A model generated the notes under the pieces. The model saw nothing but the letters and a program-made list of their open reading frames with translations, was not told the DNA's origin and made no database searches. Shown in pieces: positions 27,075 to 36,429 of a DNA stretch of 64,000 nucleotides. The stretch comes from SIG565 sp045613385 (GTDB taxonomy: Bacteria > Bacillota > Clostridia > Oscillospirales > Acutalibacteraceae), in assembly GCA_045613385.1 (NCBI GenBank), contig JAZLAW010000001.1, forward strand, positions 1-64,000, written 5' to 3'. The position numbers and the translations under genes are program-made. Numbering within the stretch: the stretch's first letter is position 1; the number at the start of each line of letters is the position of its first letter.

Positions 27075-28613
27075 GTGAGCACAATTCCGGCAATAGAATT
27101 AAAAAACATTACAAAAACATTTGGTAGTGTTGTTGCCAATAAAGATGTTTCTTTATCTGCTTATAATGGTGAAATTCTTTCTGTTTTGGGCGAAAACGGA
27201 AGCGGAAAAACTACATTAATGAATATGATTTCGGGTATTTATTTTCCCGATAGTGGTCAAATTTATATTAATGGCAGTCCCGTTATAATTTCATCACCTA
27301 AAGATGCATTTGAATATAAAATAGGTATGATTCATCAACATTTTAAACTTGTTGATGTGTTTTCTGCGACAGAAAATATTATTTTGGGACTCGAAAATCA
27401 TAATTTTGACTTAAAGAAAGCCACCGAAAAAGTTAAAGAAATTTGCGAACTTTATGGATTTGAAATTGACCAAAATAAAAAAATATATAATATGTCAGTT
27501 TCGGAAAAGCAAACAGTTGAAATAATTAAAGTGCTCTATCGCGGCGCAGATATTCTTATTCTTGATGAACCTACTGCAGTGCTCACACCACAAGAAACTC
27601 AAAAACTATTTGCAATTCTGCGTCGTATGCGTGATGATGGCAAGGCAATTATAATAATTACACATAAATTGCACGAAGTTTTATCACTTTCAGATAAGGT
27701 CGCCGTACTTAGAAAAGGTGAGTATATCGGAACTGTAAATACGTCTGAAACTAACGAATCAGAACTCACTGAAATGATGGTTGGTAAAAAGATAACGCTT
27801 AATATTGAACGAAGTACTCCGGAAAACACGGAAGACCGATTAATTGTTGAAGGCTTAAATTGTATGAGTCGCGATGGAGTAATGCTTCTTAATGATGTGT
27901 CATTCACGGCAAAATCAGGTGAAATTTTAGGAATTGCGGGTATTGCCGGTTCCGGACAAAGAGAGCTACTTGAAGCTATAGCCGGTTTACAACATATCGA
28001 GGACGGTAGAATACTTTACAATAACCCCAAAACAGGTAATATTGATGATTTGGGTGATAAAACACCGCTTCAGATACGTGAATTAGGTGTACGCCTTTCG
28101 TTTGTTCCAGAAGACCGTTTAGGTATGGGTTTGGTAGGCAATATGGATATAATCGATAATATGATGCTTCGTTCATATAGAAAAGGGAAGTCAATGTTCC
28201 TTGAAAGAAAAGCTCCTAAGGATTTAGCGATGCATATTATCGAAGACTTAGAAGTCGTAACTCCAAGTGCTACAACTCCCGTCAGAAGACTTTCAGGCGG
28301 TAATGTACAAAAAGTTCTTGTGGGCCGTGAAATTGCGGCATCACCGACTGTTTTAATGGCGGCATATCCGGTAAGAGGATTGGATATTAACTCTTCATAT
28401 ACAATTTACAATTTACTTAATCAGCAAAAATCAAATGGTGTTGCGGTAATTTTTGTTGGCGAAGACCTTGATGTTTTAACCGAGCTTTGTGACCGTATAT
28501 TAGTAATTTGTTCCGGTAAGGTTTCCGGGATAGTTGACGGCAGAACAACCACTAAAGAAGAAATAGGACTGTTAATGACCAAAAATGATGGAGGTGCTAA
28601 CGATGATAAATAG
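27075..28613 (+). CDS. nupO: Nucleoside ABC transporter ATPase (NupO-like)
   Basis: A fused double ATPase of 512 residues. Domain 1 (about 5-235) has Walker A GENGSGKTTLM, Q-loop HQHFKLVDVF, signature MSVSEKQTVEI and Walker B ILILDEPTAVLTP. Domain 2 (about 255-500) has a degenerate P-loop GIAGSGQREL and signature LSGGNVQKVLVGREI, as is usual in the family. GTG start behind GGGGGAA. It energises the two permeases that follow. Confidence 0.9.
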   Translation: MSTIPAIELKNITKTFGSVVANKDVSLSAYNGEILSVLGENGSGKTTLMNMISGIYFPDSGQIYINGSPVIISSPKDAFEYKIGMIHQHFKLVDVFSATENIILGLENHNFDLKKATEKVKEICELYGFEIDQNKKIYNMSVSEKQTVEIIKVLYRGADILILDEPTAVLTPQETQKLFAILRRMRDDGKAIIIITHKLHEVLSLSDKVAVLRKGEYIGTVNTSETNESELTEMMVGKKITLNIERSTPENTEDRLIVEGLNCMSRDGVMLLNDVSFTAKSGEILGIAGIAGSGQRELLEAIAGLQHIEDGRILYNNPKTGNIDDLGDKTPLQIRELGVRLSFVPEDRLGMGLVGNMDIIDNMMLRSYRKGKSMFLERKAPKDLAMHIIEDLEVVTPSATTPVRRLSGGNVQKVLVGREIAASPTVLMAAYPVRGLDINSSYTIYNLLNQQKSNGVAVIFVGEDLDVLTELCDRILVICSGKVSGIVDGRTTTKEEIGLLMTKNDGGANDDK

Positions 28614-29709
28614 TAAAAAAAGTTGTCGTGAACCTTTATTTCATATTACAAAGCGTGATGACATAGGCATATATCAATCAATTCTGATTTATGCTTTAGG
28701 CTTGATTTTTGGGATGATCATTTGTGGTGTATTTATTATGGCATTCACCGGTATGAGTCCTATTGATGTTTATGTTAAAATGTGGCAGGGAACGTTTGGC
28801 GGTTCAGTCACAAGAATTAAAGCTTTGCATCATGCGGCAATTCTCCTTGCAATTTCCCTGGCTGTAACTCCGGCATTTAAAATGAAATTCTGGAACATCG
28901 GTGCAGAAGGGCAGGTACTCATGGGTTCTCTTGCCGGTGCATACTGTATGCTTGAATTTGGCAATTCATTATCCGAACCGGTCTTGTTGTTAGTTATGTT
29001 CTTAACCAGTATCTTAGCGGGTGTTATATGGGCGATTATTCCCGCCATATTTAAGGCATATTGGAATACCAATGAAACCTTGTTTACTCTTATGATGAAC
29101 TATGTGGCAACCACACTGGTTGGATATTTTATAATGGTGAAAGACCGTTCGGGCCGTAGTGACTTAGGAATTTTGAACGAACGCACAGGGTATGGCTATT
29201 TCCCAAAACTTTTTGGCAAAGACTATTATTTTAATATTGCTATCGTAATTTTAATAACCATATTTGCTTTTGTCTATTTAACGTACAGCAAACAGGGTTA
29301 TGAAATTTCTGTAGTTGGCGAGAGCCAGAATACCGCAAAATATATAGGAATAAATGTAAAAAAAGTATTTATACGTACATTAGCAATATCCGGTGCCATT
29401 TGTGGTGTTACAGGCCTTATGCTTGTAGCCGGTTCACCGACACCATCCATTAACGAAAGTATTGTAGGCGGCCAAGGCTTTACTGCAATTCTTGTTTCGT
29501 GGATGTCAAAATTCAACCCAATAATTATGGTTTTTGTTTCTCTGTTAATAACTTTTTTAAGTGATGGCGGAGCATCTGCTACCGATGCTCTTAAAATTGA
29601 CAGTAGTATAGGCGAAGTTTTAACCGCAATAATTATTTTCTGTCTGATTGGTTGCGGATTCTTTACCAAATATAAGATTAATTTCCGCAATAAGAAGGGG
29701 GTTAAATAA
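28603..29709 (+). CDS. nupP: Nucleoside ABC transporter permease (NupP-like)
   Basis: A BPD_transp_2-type permease of about 368 residues with roughly nine hydrophobic segments. WNIGAEGQVLMGSLAG and GESQNTAKYIGINVKK are typical. I choose the ATG at 28603 because GGAGGTG (28590-28596) sits seven bases upstream; the longer start at 28585 would include that site. The start overlaps the ATPase stop. Pairs with the next permease. Confidence 0.9.
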   Translation: MINSKKSCREPLFHITKRDDIGIYQSILIYALGLIFGMIICGVFIMAFTGMSPIDVYVKMWQGTFGGSVTRIKALHHAAILLAISLAVTPAFKMKFWNIGAEGQVLMGSLAGAYCMLEFGNSLSEPVLLLVMFLTSILAGVIWAIIPAIFKAYWNTNETLFTLMMNYVATTLVGYFIMVKDRSGRSDLGILNERTGYGYFPKLFGKDYYFNIAIVILITIFAFVYLTYSKQGYEISVVGESQNTAKYIGINVKKVFIRTLAISGAICGVTGLMLVAGSPTPSINESIVGGQGFTAILVSWMSKFNPIIMVFVSLLITFLSDGGASATDALKIDSSIGEVLTAIIIFCLIGCGFFTKYKINFRNKKGVK

Positions 29710-30695
29710 TGCTTAGTTTAATTTCTAATCTTATTTCCCAGACCTTTAGTTATAGCTCAACTCTGCTTTTTGGAGCCACGGGTGAAATTATTACTGAAAA
29801 ATCCGGCAATCTTAACCTTGGCACACCGGGTATTATGTCTGTTGGCGGCGTTTGTGCGGTTGTCGGCGCTTATTTTTATACAAGTGCTGTTGAAACTATC
29901 AATCCTATTTTGGCTGTTCTTATTACGCTTTTTGCTACAATTATAGGTTCGTTGCTTGTCACATTAATTTTTTGTTTTCTAACAATTACTTTAAAAGCAA
30001 ATCAAAATGTTACCGGACTTGCTTTAACAACATTTGGTGTTGGTTTGAGTAATTTTATTGGCGGAATCATTAATAATAAAGCTGAAGGCAACACAGGTAT
30101 TTCGGCATTTCCGTCAATTTCTACCGTTTATCAGACAAAGCTTCCTTTTGCTGATAGTCTTGGATTCTTTGGTAAAACCTTCTTGTCGGCTGGTTTTATG
30201 ACATATTTAGCTATTGTGATTGCCATCATTGTTTCTATAGTGATTTCTCGTACGCGTATAGGTCTTAATTTGAGAGCAGTAGGGGAGAATCCGGCAACTG
30301 CTGATGCTGTTGGTATCAATGTTAATAGATATAAATATGTTTCAACATGTCTTGGCGGTGTTATTTCAGGTCTTGGCGGTTTACATTTTGTAATGCAGTA
30401 TTTATCAGGTGGTTGGAATAAAGATGCTGTTGAGCAATTTGGCTGGTTAGCAGTCGCACTCGTAATTTTCGCAGTATGGAGACCGATATTAGCATTCTTG
30501 GGTTCGATAGCATTCGGAGCGTTGTATGTAATTCCGCTGTCTTTACCGAACATTACACCAAAAACTTTACAACTGCTTGAATTGTTACCATATGTAGTCA
30601 CAATTATAATATTAGCAATTACAAGTATGCGTAAAAAACGCGAAACTCAGCCGCCAGAAAGTCTTGGTGCAACATATTTCAGAGAAGAACGATAA
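29709..30695 (+). CDS. nupQ: Nucleoside ABC transporter permease (NupQ-like)
   Basis: The second permease, 328 residues. TPLLFGATGEIITEKSG-like N-terminus with NLGTPGIMSVGG, and VGENPATADAVGINVNRYK in the cytoplasmic loop. TAATG overlap with the preceding permease. Last gene of the transporter operon, followed by a strong terminator. Confidence 0.9.
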   Translation: MLSLISNLISQTFSYSSTLLFGATGEIITEKSGNLNLGTPGIMSVGGVCAVVGAYFYTSAVETINPILAVLITLFATIIGSLLVTLIFCFLTITLKANQNVTGLALTTFGVGLSNFIGGIINNKAEGNTGISAFPSISTVYQTKLPFADSLGFFGKTFLSAGFMTYLAIVIAIIVSIVISRTRIGLNLRAVGENPATADAVGINVNRYKYVSTCLGGVISGLGGLHFVMQYLSGGWNKDAVEQFGWLAVALVIFAVWRPILAFLGSIAFGALYVIPLSLPNITPKTLQLLELLPYVVTIIILAITSMRKKRETQPPESLGATYFREER

Positions 30696-30705
30696 ATTTT
30701 CCCAT

Positions 30706-30736
30706 AAAAACAGCGGTATTTTCCGCTGTTTTTATA
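30706..30736 (+). terminator. Terminator of the nucleoside transporter operon
   Basis: AAAAACAGCGG and CCGCTGTTTTT enclose TATTTT, an 11-bp stem with a U-rich 3' arm. Confidence 0.88.
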
Positions 30737-30787
30737 TATTTATAAAAAAGGGAATTGTATTAATTAGACACCTTAAAAATTATATCC

Positions 30788-30817
30788 AATTATACAAAAT
30801 GAATATTTTGTATAATT
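30788..30817. repeat. Perfect 13-bp inverted repeat upstream of xerC
   Basis: AATTATACAAAAT, spacer GAAT, ATTTTGTATAATT. It carries a TATAAT on each strand and lies about 140 bases before xerC. There is no T-run, so it is more like an operator or recombinase site than a terminator. Confidence 0.7.
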
Positions 30818-30898
30818 AAGGGGATTGGTTAAATATAATTTAATGCTAATAACGCTTTTTATCCGCTTTTGTAGATTAATCACTATATCTACTAATTA

Positions 30899-30927
30899 TT
30901 GACTAATATATTATAGTTATCTATAAT
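30899..30927 (+). promoter_or_regulatory. Promoter of xerC
   Basis: TTGACT, 17 bp, TATAAT, ending 31 bases before the TTG start. A short inverted repeat GTAGAT/ATCTAC lies at 30871-30892, just upstream of the -35. Confidence 0.75.
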
Positions 30928-30958
30928 ATAATTGTAATTTAATTTAGGAGTTGTTAAT

Positions 30959-31954
30959 TTGAAACATGAATTGCTAATGGCATCTCCGCCGATCATCAGA
31001 AACTTTTTAATGTATAATGAAACTGTTAAAGGAAAATCTTCTAAATCAGTTGAAGAATATTTCCTTGATTTGCAGACATTCTTTCGATACATTCTATTAT
31101 CCCGCGGTCTTGTATCGTCTGTAATCGAATTTGAAAAAATTGATATTTCAAAGATTGATATAGATTTAGTCAAAACTATAACTTTAAACGACTTATATTC
31201 ATTTATTGTTTACTGCAAAAACGAACGTTCCAATAATGCTGCAACACGCGCACGAAAAATCTCTACATTACGTATATTTTTTAAATATCTGACGGTACAG
31301 GAGCATTTATTAGATGTCAACCCTGCCGAAATGTTAGAAGCACCCAAAATCAAGCAATCTCTTCCAAAACATCTTTCATTAGACGATTCTCTGAAATTAC
31401 TAAATTCCGTAACGGGTGATAATCAAGCCCGTGATTACTGTATTTTAACGTTATTTCTCAACTGCGGAATGCGTTTATCGGAATTAGTTTCATTAAATGT
31501 AACCGATATAAAGGCTGATGGCAGTTTGGTTATAACCGGTAAAGGTAATAAAGAACGGCTGGTTTATCTAAATGCCGCTTGTCTGGAAGCCGTTAACGAG
31601 TATTTAAAGGTTCGCCCTAATGATGGTATTGTTTTTAACGACAGAAACGCCTTATTTATTAGCCGAAATAAGCGTAGAATCAGTAATAAAACCGTGCAAC
31701 ACCTTGTTAAAAACTATCTCGAAAAAGCCGGTCTTGCCGATATGGGATATTCCACCCATAAATTACGTCATACTGCAGCGACGCTTATGTATCAGGAAGG
31801 TAATGTTGATATCAGAGTTCTTAAGGAAATACTCGGTCATGCAAATTTAGGCACAACACAGATATATACGCACGTTGCCAACAAACAAATACAGACCGCA
31901 ATAAACTCAAACCCATTATCAAATGTAAAAAACAATGAAAAAAAGCCGCAATAA
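30959..31954 (+). CDS. xerC: Tyrosine recombinase XerC
   Basis: 331 residues, a little longer than usual. Core-binding N-terminal domain (about 8-120), then the catalytic domain with Arg in NCGMRLSELV, Lys in GKGNKERLV, HKLRHTAATLM, GHANLGTTQ and the nucleophile Tyr in IYTHV. TTG start eight bases after AGGAG. It probably partners XerD (1.9 kb) for dif recombination. An integrase of a mobile element is unlikely: no other phage or element genes are near. The stop lies inside the terminator. Confidence 0.82.
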   Translation: MKHELLMASPPIIRNFLMYNETVKGKSSKSVEEYFLDLQTFFRYILLSRGLVSSVIEFEKIDISKIDIDLVKTITLNDLYSFIVYCKNERSNNAATRARKISTLRIFFKYLTVQEHLLDVNPAEMLEAPKIKQSLPKHLSLDDSLKLLNSVTGDNQARDYCILTLFLNCGMRLSELVSLNVTDIKADGSLVITGKGNKERLVYLNAACLEAVNEYLKVRPNDGIVFNDRNALFISRNKRRISNKTVQHLVKNYLEKAGLADMGYSTHKLRHTAATLMYQEGNVDIRVLKEILGHANLGTTQIYTHVANKQIQTAINSNPLSNVKNNEKKPQ

Positions 31955-31966
31955 GCGGCTTTTTTG
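31941..31966. terminator. Bidirectional terminator between xerC and spoIVA
   Basis: AAAAGCCGC, loop AATAA, GCGGCTTTT with T-runs on both strands. The xerC stop codon lies in its loop. Confidence 0.88.
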
Positions 31967-33448
31967 TTATAAAATTATGCAAACAAGACCATTACAACCT
32001 TCGTTTATGACTCGTTCCAGTGTTTCTTGTAATCTCATACGAGCATCGCTTGGCATATGTGATAATTTTGTGTGTAAACCTTCATTAACAAGTTCGTGTA
32101 ATGATTTTCCAAAAATATTCGAATCCCAAATTTTAACGGGATTTTCTTCAAATTCGCTAAGCAGATACATTATTAAATCTTCGCTCTGCTTTTCGCTACC
32201 AACTATTGGACTGACTTCAGTTGTTATGTTTGCCTTCATCATATGAATCGAAGGAGCTGATGCCCTGAGCCTTACGCCGTAACGTCCCCCCTGTCTCATA
32301 ATTTCGGGCTCTTCAAGAGACAATTCACCAATCGTAGGCATAACAATACCGTAACCGGTTGCTTCTACTTCGTCAAGCGCATCTTTATATCTCATATATT
32401 CTTTTTTAATATTTGCGAGCTCTATCAAGGTATCAAGCAGTTCACTTTCACCATCGATTGTAATACCTGTAGATTCAGCTAAAATCTTATAAAACAGGTT
32501 TTTATTTATACCTATTTTAACATTGGCGAGTCCCCTACCCAAATCAATCGATTTTACCGATGAATTTTCTATAAACTCATTATTAAGAAGATTATCTCCA
32601 AAAGACCTTACATCACTGATTTTTGTCAATTTTTCGCTATATTGTTTCACCGAATCAATAATATTTGACCTTAACCAGTGGTCAGTAGGAAGTGAATTTA
32701 TCCACAAAGGAAAGCCTATATCAATTTCTTTTATTGGAAACTCGTATAAAATTTTTCCTAAAATGTCGCGAATATCGTCCTCAGTTAGCTCTAAGCAATT
32801 AAGTGGCAAAACAGGCACAGAATATTTTTTAGACAATTCTAAGGCTAAATTTACCGCTTCAGGCGTTTCGGGATACATACAATTAAGCACAACAACAAAC
32901 GGTTTATTAATATCCTTCAATTCTTTAATAACTCTTTCTTCTGCTTCTTGATACTCTTCGCGCGGAATATCACTTATACTACCATCAGTTGTTATTACAA
33001 GGCCTATGGTAGAATGTTCGTTAATAACTTTTTTAGTACCGATTTCCGCCGCCATATTAAATGGAATTGGTTGTGTGTGCCAAGGAGTCATTACCATTCT
33101 TGGTTGGTCACCCTCAATATAACCTAGAGAACTGGGTACTATGTAACCCACGCAATCTATCAACCGCACATTAAATTTTTCGCCTTCATCGATAGTAATT
33201 TCAACCGCACTCTCGGGAATAAATTTTGGCTCGGTTGTCATAATTGTTCTTCCGGCGGCAGATTGCGGCAGTTCATCATTTGCACGGTCACGTTCGAAGT
33301 CACTTTTTATATTTGGTAAAACAAGCTTATCCATAAACTGTTTTATAAATGTTGACTTTCCTGTTCTTACGGGTCCGACAATTCCGATATAAATATCTCC
33401 GCCTGTTCTCTGAGAAATATCTTTATATATGCTTGTTTGTGTTAACAT
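31967..33448 (-). CDS. spoIVA: Stage IV sporulation protein A
   Basis: The spore coat base-layer ATPase of the mother cell, 493 residues, the normal length. The N-terminal TRAFAC-like ATPase carries Walker A GPVRTGKSTF (about 25-34) and the conserved TTEPKFIPESAVEI. A middle domain and a C-terminal domain ending in RVINEGCNGLVCIIL follow; the C-terminus anchors to SpoVM on the forespore membrane in Bacillus. ATG behind GGAGGA. It directly follows lysA in the same orientation. Confidence 0.95.
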   Translation of the reverse strand: MLTQTSIYKDISQRTGGDIYIGIVGPVRTGKSTFIKQFMDKLVLPNIKSDFERDRANDELPQSAAGRTIMTTEPKFIPESAVEITIDEGEKFNVRLIDCVGYIVPSSLGYIEGDQPRMVMTPWHTQPIPFNMAAEIGTKKVINEHSTIGLVITTDGSISDIPREEYQEAEERVIKELKDINKPFVVVLNCMYPETPEAVNLALELSKKYSVPVLPLNCLELTEDDIRDILGKILYEFPIKEIDIGFPLWINSLPTDHWLRSNIIDSVKQYSEKLTKISDVRSFGDNLLNNEFIENSSVKSIDLGRGLANVKIGINKNLFYKILAESTGITIDGESELLDTLIELANIKKEYMRYKDALDEVEATGYGIVMPTIGELSLEEPEIMRQGGRYGVRLRASAPSIHMMKANITTEVSPIVGSEKQSEDLIMYLLSEFEENPVKIWDSNIFGKSLHELVNEGLHTKLSHMPSDARMRLQETLERVINEGCNGLVCIIL

Positions 33449-33449
33449 A

Positions 33450-33504
33450 AAAAATCCTCCGCAAAAATATTCCGTTTGTTACAGAATATGTACGAAGGAT
33501 TTTT
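33450..33504 (-). terminator. Imperfect hairpin between lysA and spoIVA, covering the spoIVA ribosome site
   Basis: AATCCTCCG (33453-33461) pairs 8/9 with CGAAGGATT (33493-33501), and inner ATATTC/GAATAT extends the structure. On the - strand a T-run follows. The 3' arm contains the GGAGGA of spoIVA, so it may terminate lysA mRNA and also occlude spoIVA translation in read-through RNA. Confidence 0.6.
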
Positions 33505-33519
33505 TTTATTACTATTGTT

Positions 33520-34815
33520 TTAAATATCGTTTGCTATTATATCGTCAAGGGTCTGACGTTTAACGGCGACATAGCTATCGTTATTTTTCAACATAACTAT
33601 TGGAGGACGCCCAATACGGTTATAATTCATAGCCATTGAGAAGTTATATGCACCGGTTGTACATACAGCAATTATATCACCGCGTGTAGATTTTGGAAGT
33701 AATACATCTTTTTGAATAATATCACCGCTTTCACAGCAACGACCAACCAAATCACATTTAAAATCGTAATTATCTGTTGCTCGATTTGCGTGTAAAACAG
33801 TATATTCCGACTCATATAAGGCGTATCTCGGGTTATCACTCATACCGCCATCTACCGAAATATAATTTTTATAACCCGGTATTTCTTTAATGCTACCGAC
33901 CGTGTAAACAGTCATACCGGCATCTGCAACAATGCTCCTGCCCGGTTCCATTAGAATTTTCGGAAGTGGTAATTCTAATTTTTTGACTTCGTTTTTTAGA
34001 AAAGCGGCAACTTCATCAATATTTTCTTCAATATTAATTGTTGGGTCAGTTTCAACATATCGGACACCGTAACCGCCGCCAAGGTCGAGTTGCTTCGCAA
34101 TATAACCGAATTTATCCTTAACACGTTTAATAAACATAAGCATTATTTCAGCGCCACGTATAAACGTGTCTGAATCAAACACCATAGAACCTATATGACA
34201 ATGGAAACCGCACAATTTAATGTTTTGTAAAGATAATGCGTGTTTAACGATTATTTCAGCCTGTCCGGTTTCAATAGCAGTGCCGAACTTTGAATCAACT
34301 TTTCCCGTGTTTACTGCATCATAGGTATGTGTATCAATACCGGGAGTGAGTCTCAAAAGAACATTTTGTCTAATACCGTATTTTTTTGCAAAAGAGTTTA
34401 TAGCATCAAGCTCTTCTTTACAGTCAACAACAAAATATCCTATACCGTTTGAAATTGCAAAATCAATATCTTCATCGGTTTTATTGTTACAGTGGAAATA
34501 TGCATTTGAAAGATTGAAACCCGCCTTCAATGCTGTATAAACTTCCCCCGAAGAGACAACGTCAGCACATAAGCCTTCCTGCTCGATTATATTATAAATT
34601 TTTTTGAATGAATTGGCTTTACTGGCATATAGAACAGAAAAATTGTCACCGAAATTTTTGCGCATCGCGTTCATATAAATGCGGCAATTATTTCTTATAC
34701 GATTCTCGTCTAAAAGATATAGCGGTGTTCCATACTTCTCAGCCAGTAAAGTTACATCCTGACCGGCAAAACTGATGTGACCGGCAGAATTAACCGAAAT
34801 ATTTTCACAAATCAT
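33520..34815 (-). CDS. lysA: Diaminopimelate decarboxylase
   Basis: Last step of lysine synthesis, meso-DAP to lysine; PLP enzyme of 431 residues. The PLP Lys lies in SVLYASKANSF (about 68); HCHIGSM, DLGGGYG, EPGRSIVADAG and CESGDI form the active site. Its ATG overlaps the lysC stop by one base, so the two are translationally coupled. Confidence 0.95.
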   Translation of the reverse strand: MICENISVNSAGHISFAGQDVTLLAEKYGTPLYLLDENRIRNNCRIYMNAMRKNFGDNFSVLYASKANSFKKIYNIIEQEGLCADVVSSGEVYTALKAGFNLSNAYFHCNNKTDEDIDFAISNGIGYFVVDCKEELDAINSFAKKYGIRQNVLLRLTPGIDTHTYDAVNTGKVDSKFGTAIETGQAEIIVKHALSLQNIKLCGFHCHIGSMVFDSDTFIRGAEIMLMFIKRVKDKFGYIAKQLDLGGGYGVRYVETDPTINIEENIDEVAAFLKNEVKKLELPLPKILMEPGRSIVADAGMTVYTVGSIKEIPGYKNYISVDGGMSDNPRYALYESEYTVLHANRATDNYDFKCDLVGRCCESGDIIQKDVLLPKSTRGDIIAVCTTGAYNFSMAMNYNRIGRPPIVMLKNNDSYVAVKRQTLDDIIANDI

Positions 34816-36140
34816 TATGCTTTTTCTCCGCCGACAAACTTATCATAAATAGCTTTAATAGCGTTTTTATAATCTTTTTCAACAACACCGATGATTATAT
34901 TAAGTTCACTTGAACCCTGGTCAATCATACGTATATTGATGTTAGCATCTGCAAGGGCTTTAAATATCTTTGCTGCGGTACCTGCTGCATTAATCATACC
35001 GCGTCCAACAACAGCAATTAAAGCGAGATTTTCAAACAAAGTAATAGAATCAGGATTAACTCGTTTTACAATATCAGCAGTAATGTTACCCTTGAAATCT
35101 TTAATATCCGAAGAACGCAAAACTATTGACATTGTGTCAATACCCGAAGGTAAATGTTCAAAACAGATATTATGTTCCTCAAGTGTTTCAAGAACACGAC
35201 GAGTGAAACCTACTTCTGAATTCATCATATCTTTTTCAATATAAATTGCAGTAAAACCTTTCATACCCGCAATACCGGTAATGGTATATTCTGTAGAATC
35301 TGTTACAGCCTTTGAAACAATCATAGTACCGTTGTCATCCGGCTCATTTGTATTACGGATATTAATCGGAATGTTGGCAATTCGTACCGGAAAAATAGCA
35401 TCCTCGTGTAAAACAGTGGCACCCATATAAGAAAGTTCTCTTAATTCTCTATAAGTAATTTCCGTTACCTTTTGCGGATTATCGATAATACGTGGGTCAA
35501 CCATTAAAAGACCTGAAACGTCGGTCCAGTTTTCATACAAATCTGCATTAACAGCACGTGCAACGAGTGAACCTGTAATATCTGAACCACCGCGTGAAAA
35601 TGTTTTTATAGTACCGTTAGGCATTGAACCGTAGAAACCCGGTAAAACCGCATAATCGTAACGAGACAAAATACGTGCGATAGCTTCATTGGTTTTTTCA
35701 GAATTTAGAGTTCCATTATCATTAAAGAAGATACAAGAACCCGCATCAATAAACGGATATTCCAGGTATTTAGCTAAAACTTTTGCACTTAAAAATTCAC
35801 CACGACTCGCAAAAAAATCGCGTCCCGCATGGTTAATTAATGCAGTTTTTATATTTGCAAAATCTTCTTCTAATGAAAAATCAATACCTAATTCACTAAT
35901 AATGTCGTTAAAACGCTGTTTAATTTTTGCAAAGATTTCATCAGCAACTTTGGTATCATATGAATTTTCAAAACACTCAAGAAGCATATCTGTTACTTTT
36001 ATATCTGCAGAAAATCTCTTACCAGGAGCCGAAGCCACAATGTATCTTCTGTTGGGTTCAGCTTTGATAATATCTGCTACTTTTTTAAATTGATTAGCAT
36101 CGGCTAAGGAACTACCACCAAATTTTAATACTTTTAACAT
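34815..36140 (-). CDS. lysC: Aspartate kinase
   Basis: First enzyme of the aspartate family pathway, 441 residues. Kinase domain with KFGGSSLAD near the N-terminus, FSRGGSDITGS and the aspartate-binding SGLLMVDPRI; two C-terminal ACT domains (about 300-435) for amino acid feedback. ATG behind GGGGGAG. With lysA it forms a two-gene operon; other lysine pathway genes are elsewhere. Confidence 0.93.
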   Translation of the reverse strand: MLKVLKFGGSSLADANQFKKVADIIKAEPNRRYIVASAPGKRFSADIKVTDMLLECFENSYDTKVADEIFAKIKQRFNDIISELGIDFSLEEDFANIKTALINHAGRDFFASRGEFLSAKVLAKYLEYPFIDAGSCIFFNDNGTLNSEKTNEAIARILSRYDYAVLPGFYGSMPNGTIKTFSRGGSDITGSLVARAVNADLYENWTDVSGLLMVDPRIIDNPQKVTEITYRELRELSYMGATVLHEDAIFPVRIANIPINIRNTNEPDDNGTMIVSKAVTDSTEYTITGIAGMKGFTAIYIEKDMMNSEVGFTRRVLETLEEHNICFEHLPSGIDTMSIVLRSSDIKDFKGNITADIVKRVNPDSITLFENLALIAVVGRGMINAAGTAAKIFKALADANINIRMIDQGSSELNIIIGVVEKDYKNAIKAIYDKFVGGEKA

Positions 36141-36181
36141 ATAATCTCCCCCAAAGGTAAAAATAGTCCTAATCGGTTAAA

Positions 36182-36210
36182 ATATTATCATAAATTTAGA
36201 AAACTGTCAA
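36182..36210 (-). promoter_or_regulatory. Promoter of lysC-lysA
   Basis: On the - strand TTGACA, 17 bp, TAATAT with an extended TG. The leader is only about 35 bases, so no lysine riboswitch fits. Confidence 0.75.
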
Positions 36211-36230
36211 TATTATTATATATTTATGTA

Positions 36231-36259
36231 TTGATTATGAAACAAAAGCGTGATAAAAT
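36231..36259 (+). promoter_or_regulatory. Promoter of the mgtE leader
   Basis: TTGATT, 17 bp, TAAAAT with extended -10 TG at 36251-36252, predicting a leader of about 165 nt before mgtE. Confidence 0.65.
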
Positions 36260-36290
36260 TTAATTAATATTGTTTAGTGAGGTGAAATTT

Positions 36291-36374
36291 ATGGACGCGG
36301 ATTCTGGCAATAGTACACCTTTAGGGCGAAGTCGTTTTTTTATTGATGCACTTTTTTCTGCGTCTTTAAATTAA
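36291..36374 (+). CDS. Candidate 27-residue leader peptide upstream of mgtE
   Basis: A short frame of 27 codons starting at ATG 36291, seven to nine bases after a strong GTGAGGTGA, and ending at TAA 36372. It encodes MDADSGNSTPLGRSRFF and then a short hydrophobic tail ending in FSASLN. The same bases can fold: GACGCGG (36294-36300) pairs with CTGCGTC (36359-36365, one G-U). Either a translated leader that regulates mgtE, or a structured RNA in which the ORF is incidental. I recognise no family. Confidence 0.4.
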   Translation: MDADSGNSTPLGRSRFFIDALFSASLN

Positions 36375-36429
36375 TCCCCTATAAGTGTCCTACTCCGAAT
36401 CATATTTTTAAAAACAAGGAGGAAGACTA

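Noticed and set aside
30959..31954. Integrated mobile element marked by the second tyrosine recombinase
   Set aside because: No phage, transposase, excisionase or att duplications nearby; XerC plus XerD as a housekeeping pair explains both genes.
31967..33448. GTPase annotation for the P-loop protein near xerC
   Set aside because: The overall length, PKFIPESAVEI segment and C-terminus identify SpoIVA, an ATPase, not a generic GTPase.
36141..36181. Lysine riboswitch upstream of lysC
   Set aside because: The predicted leader is about 35 bases, far too short for an L-box aptamer.
36260..36429. M-box (Mg) riboswitch upstream of mgtE
   Set aside because: I could not place the conserved M-box core sequences; the leader structure differs, so it is reported as a new candidate instead.
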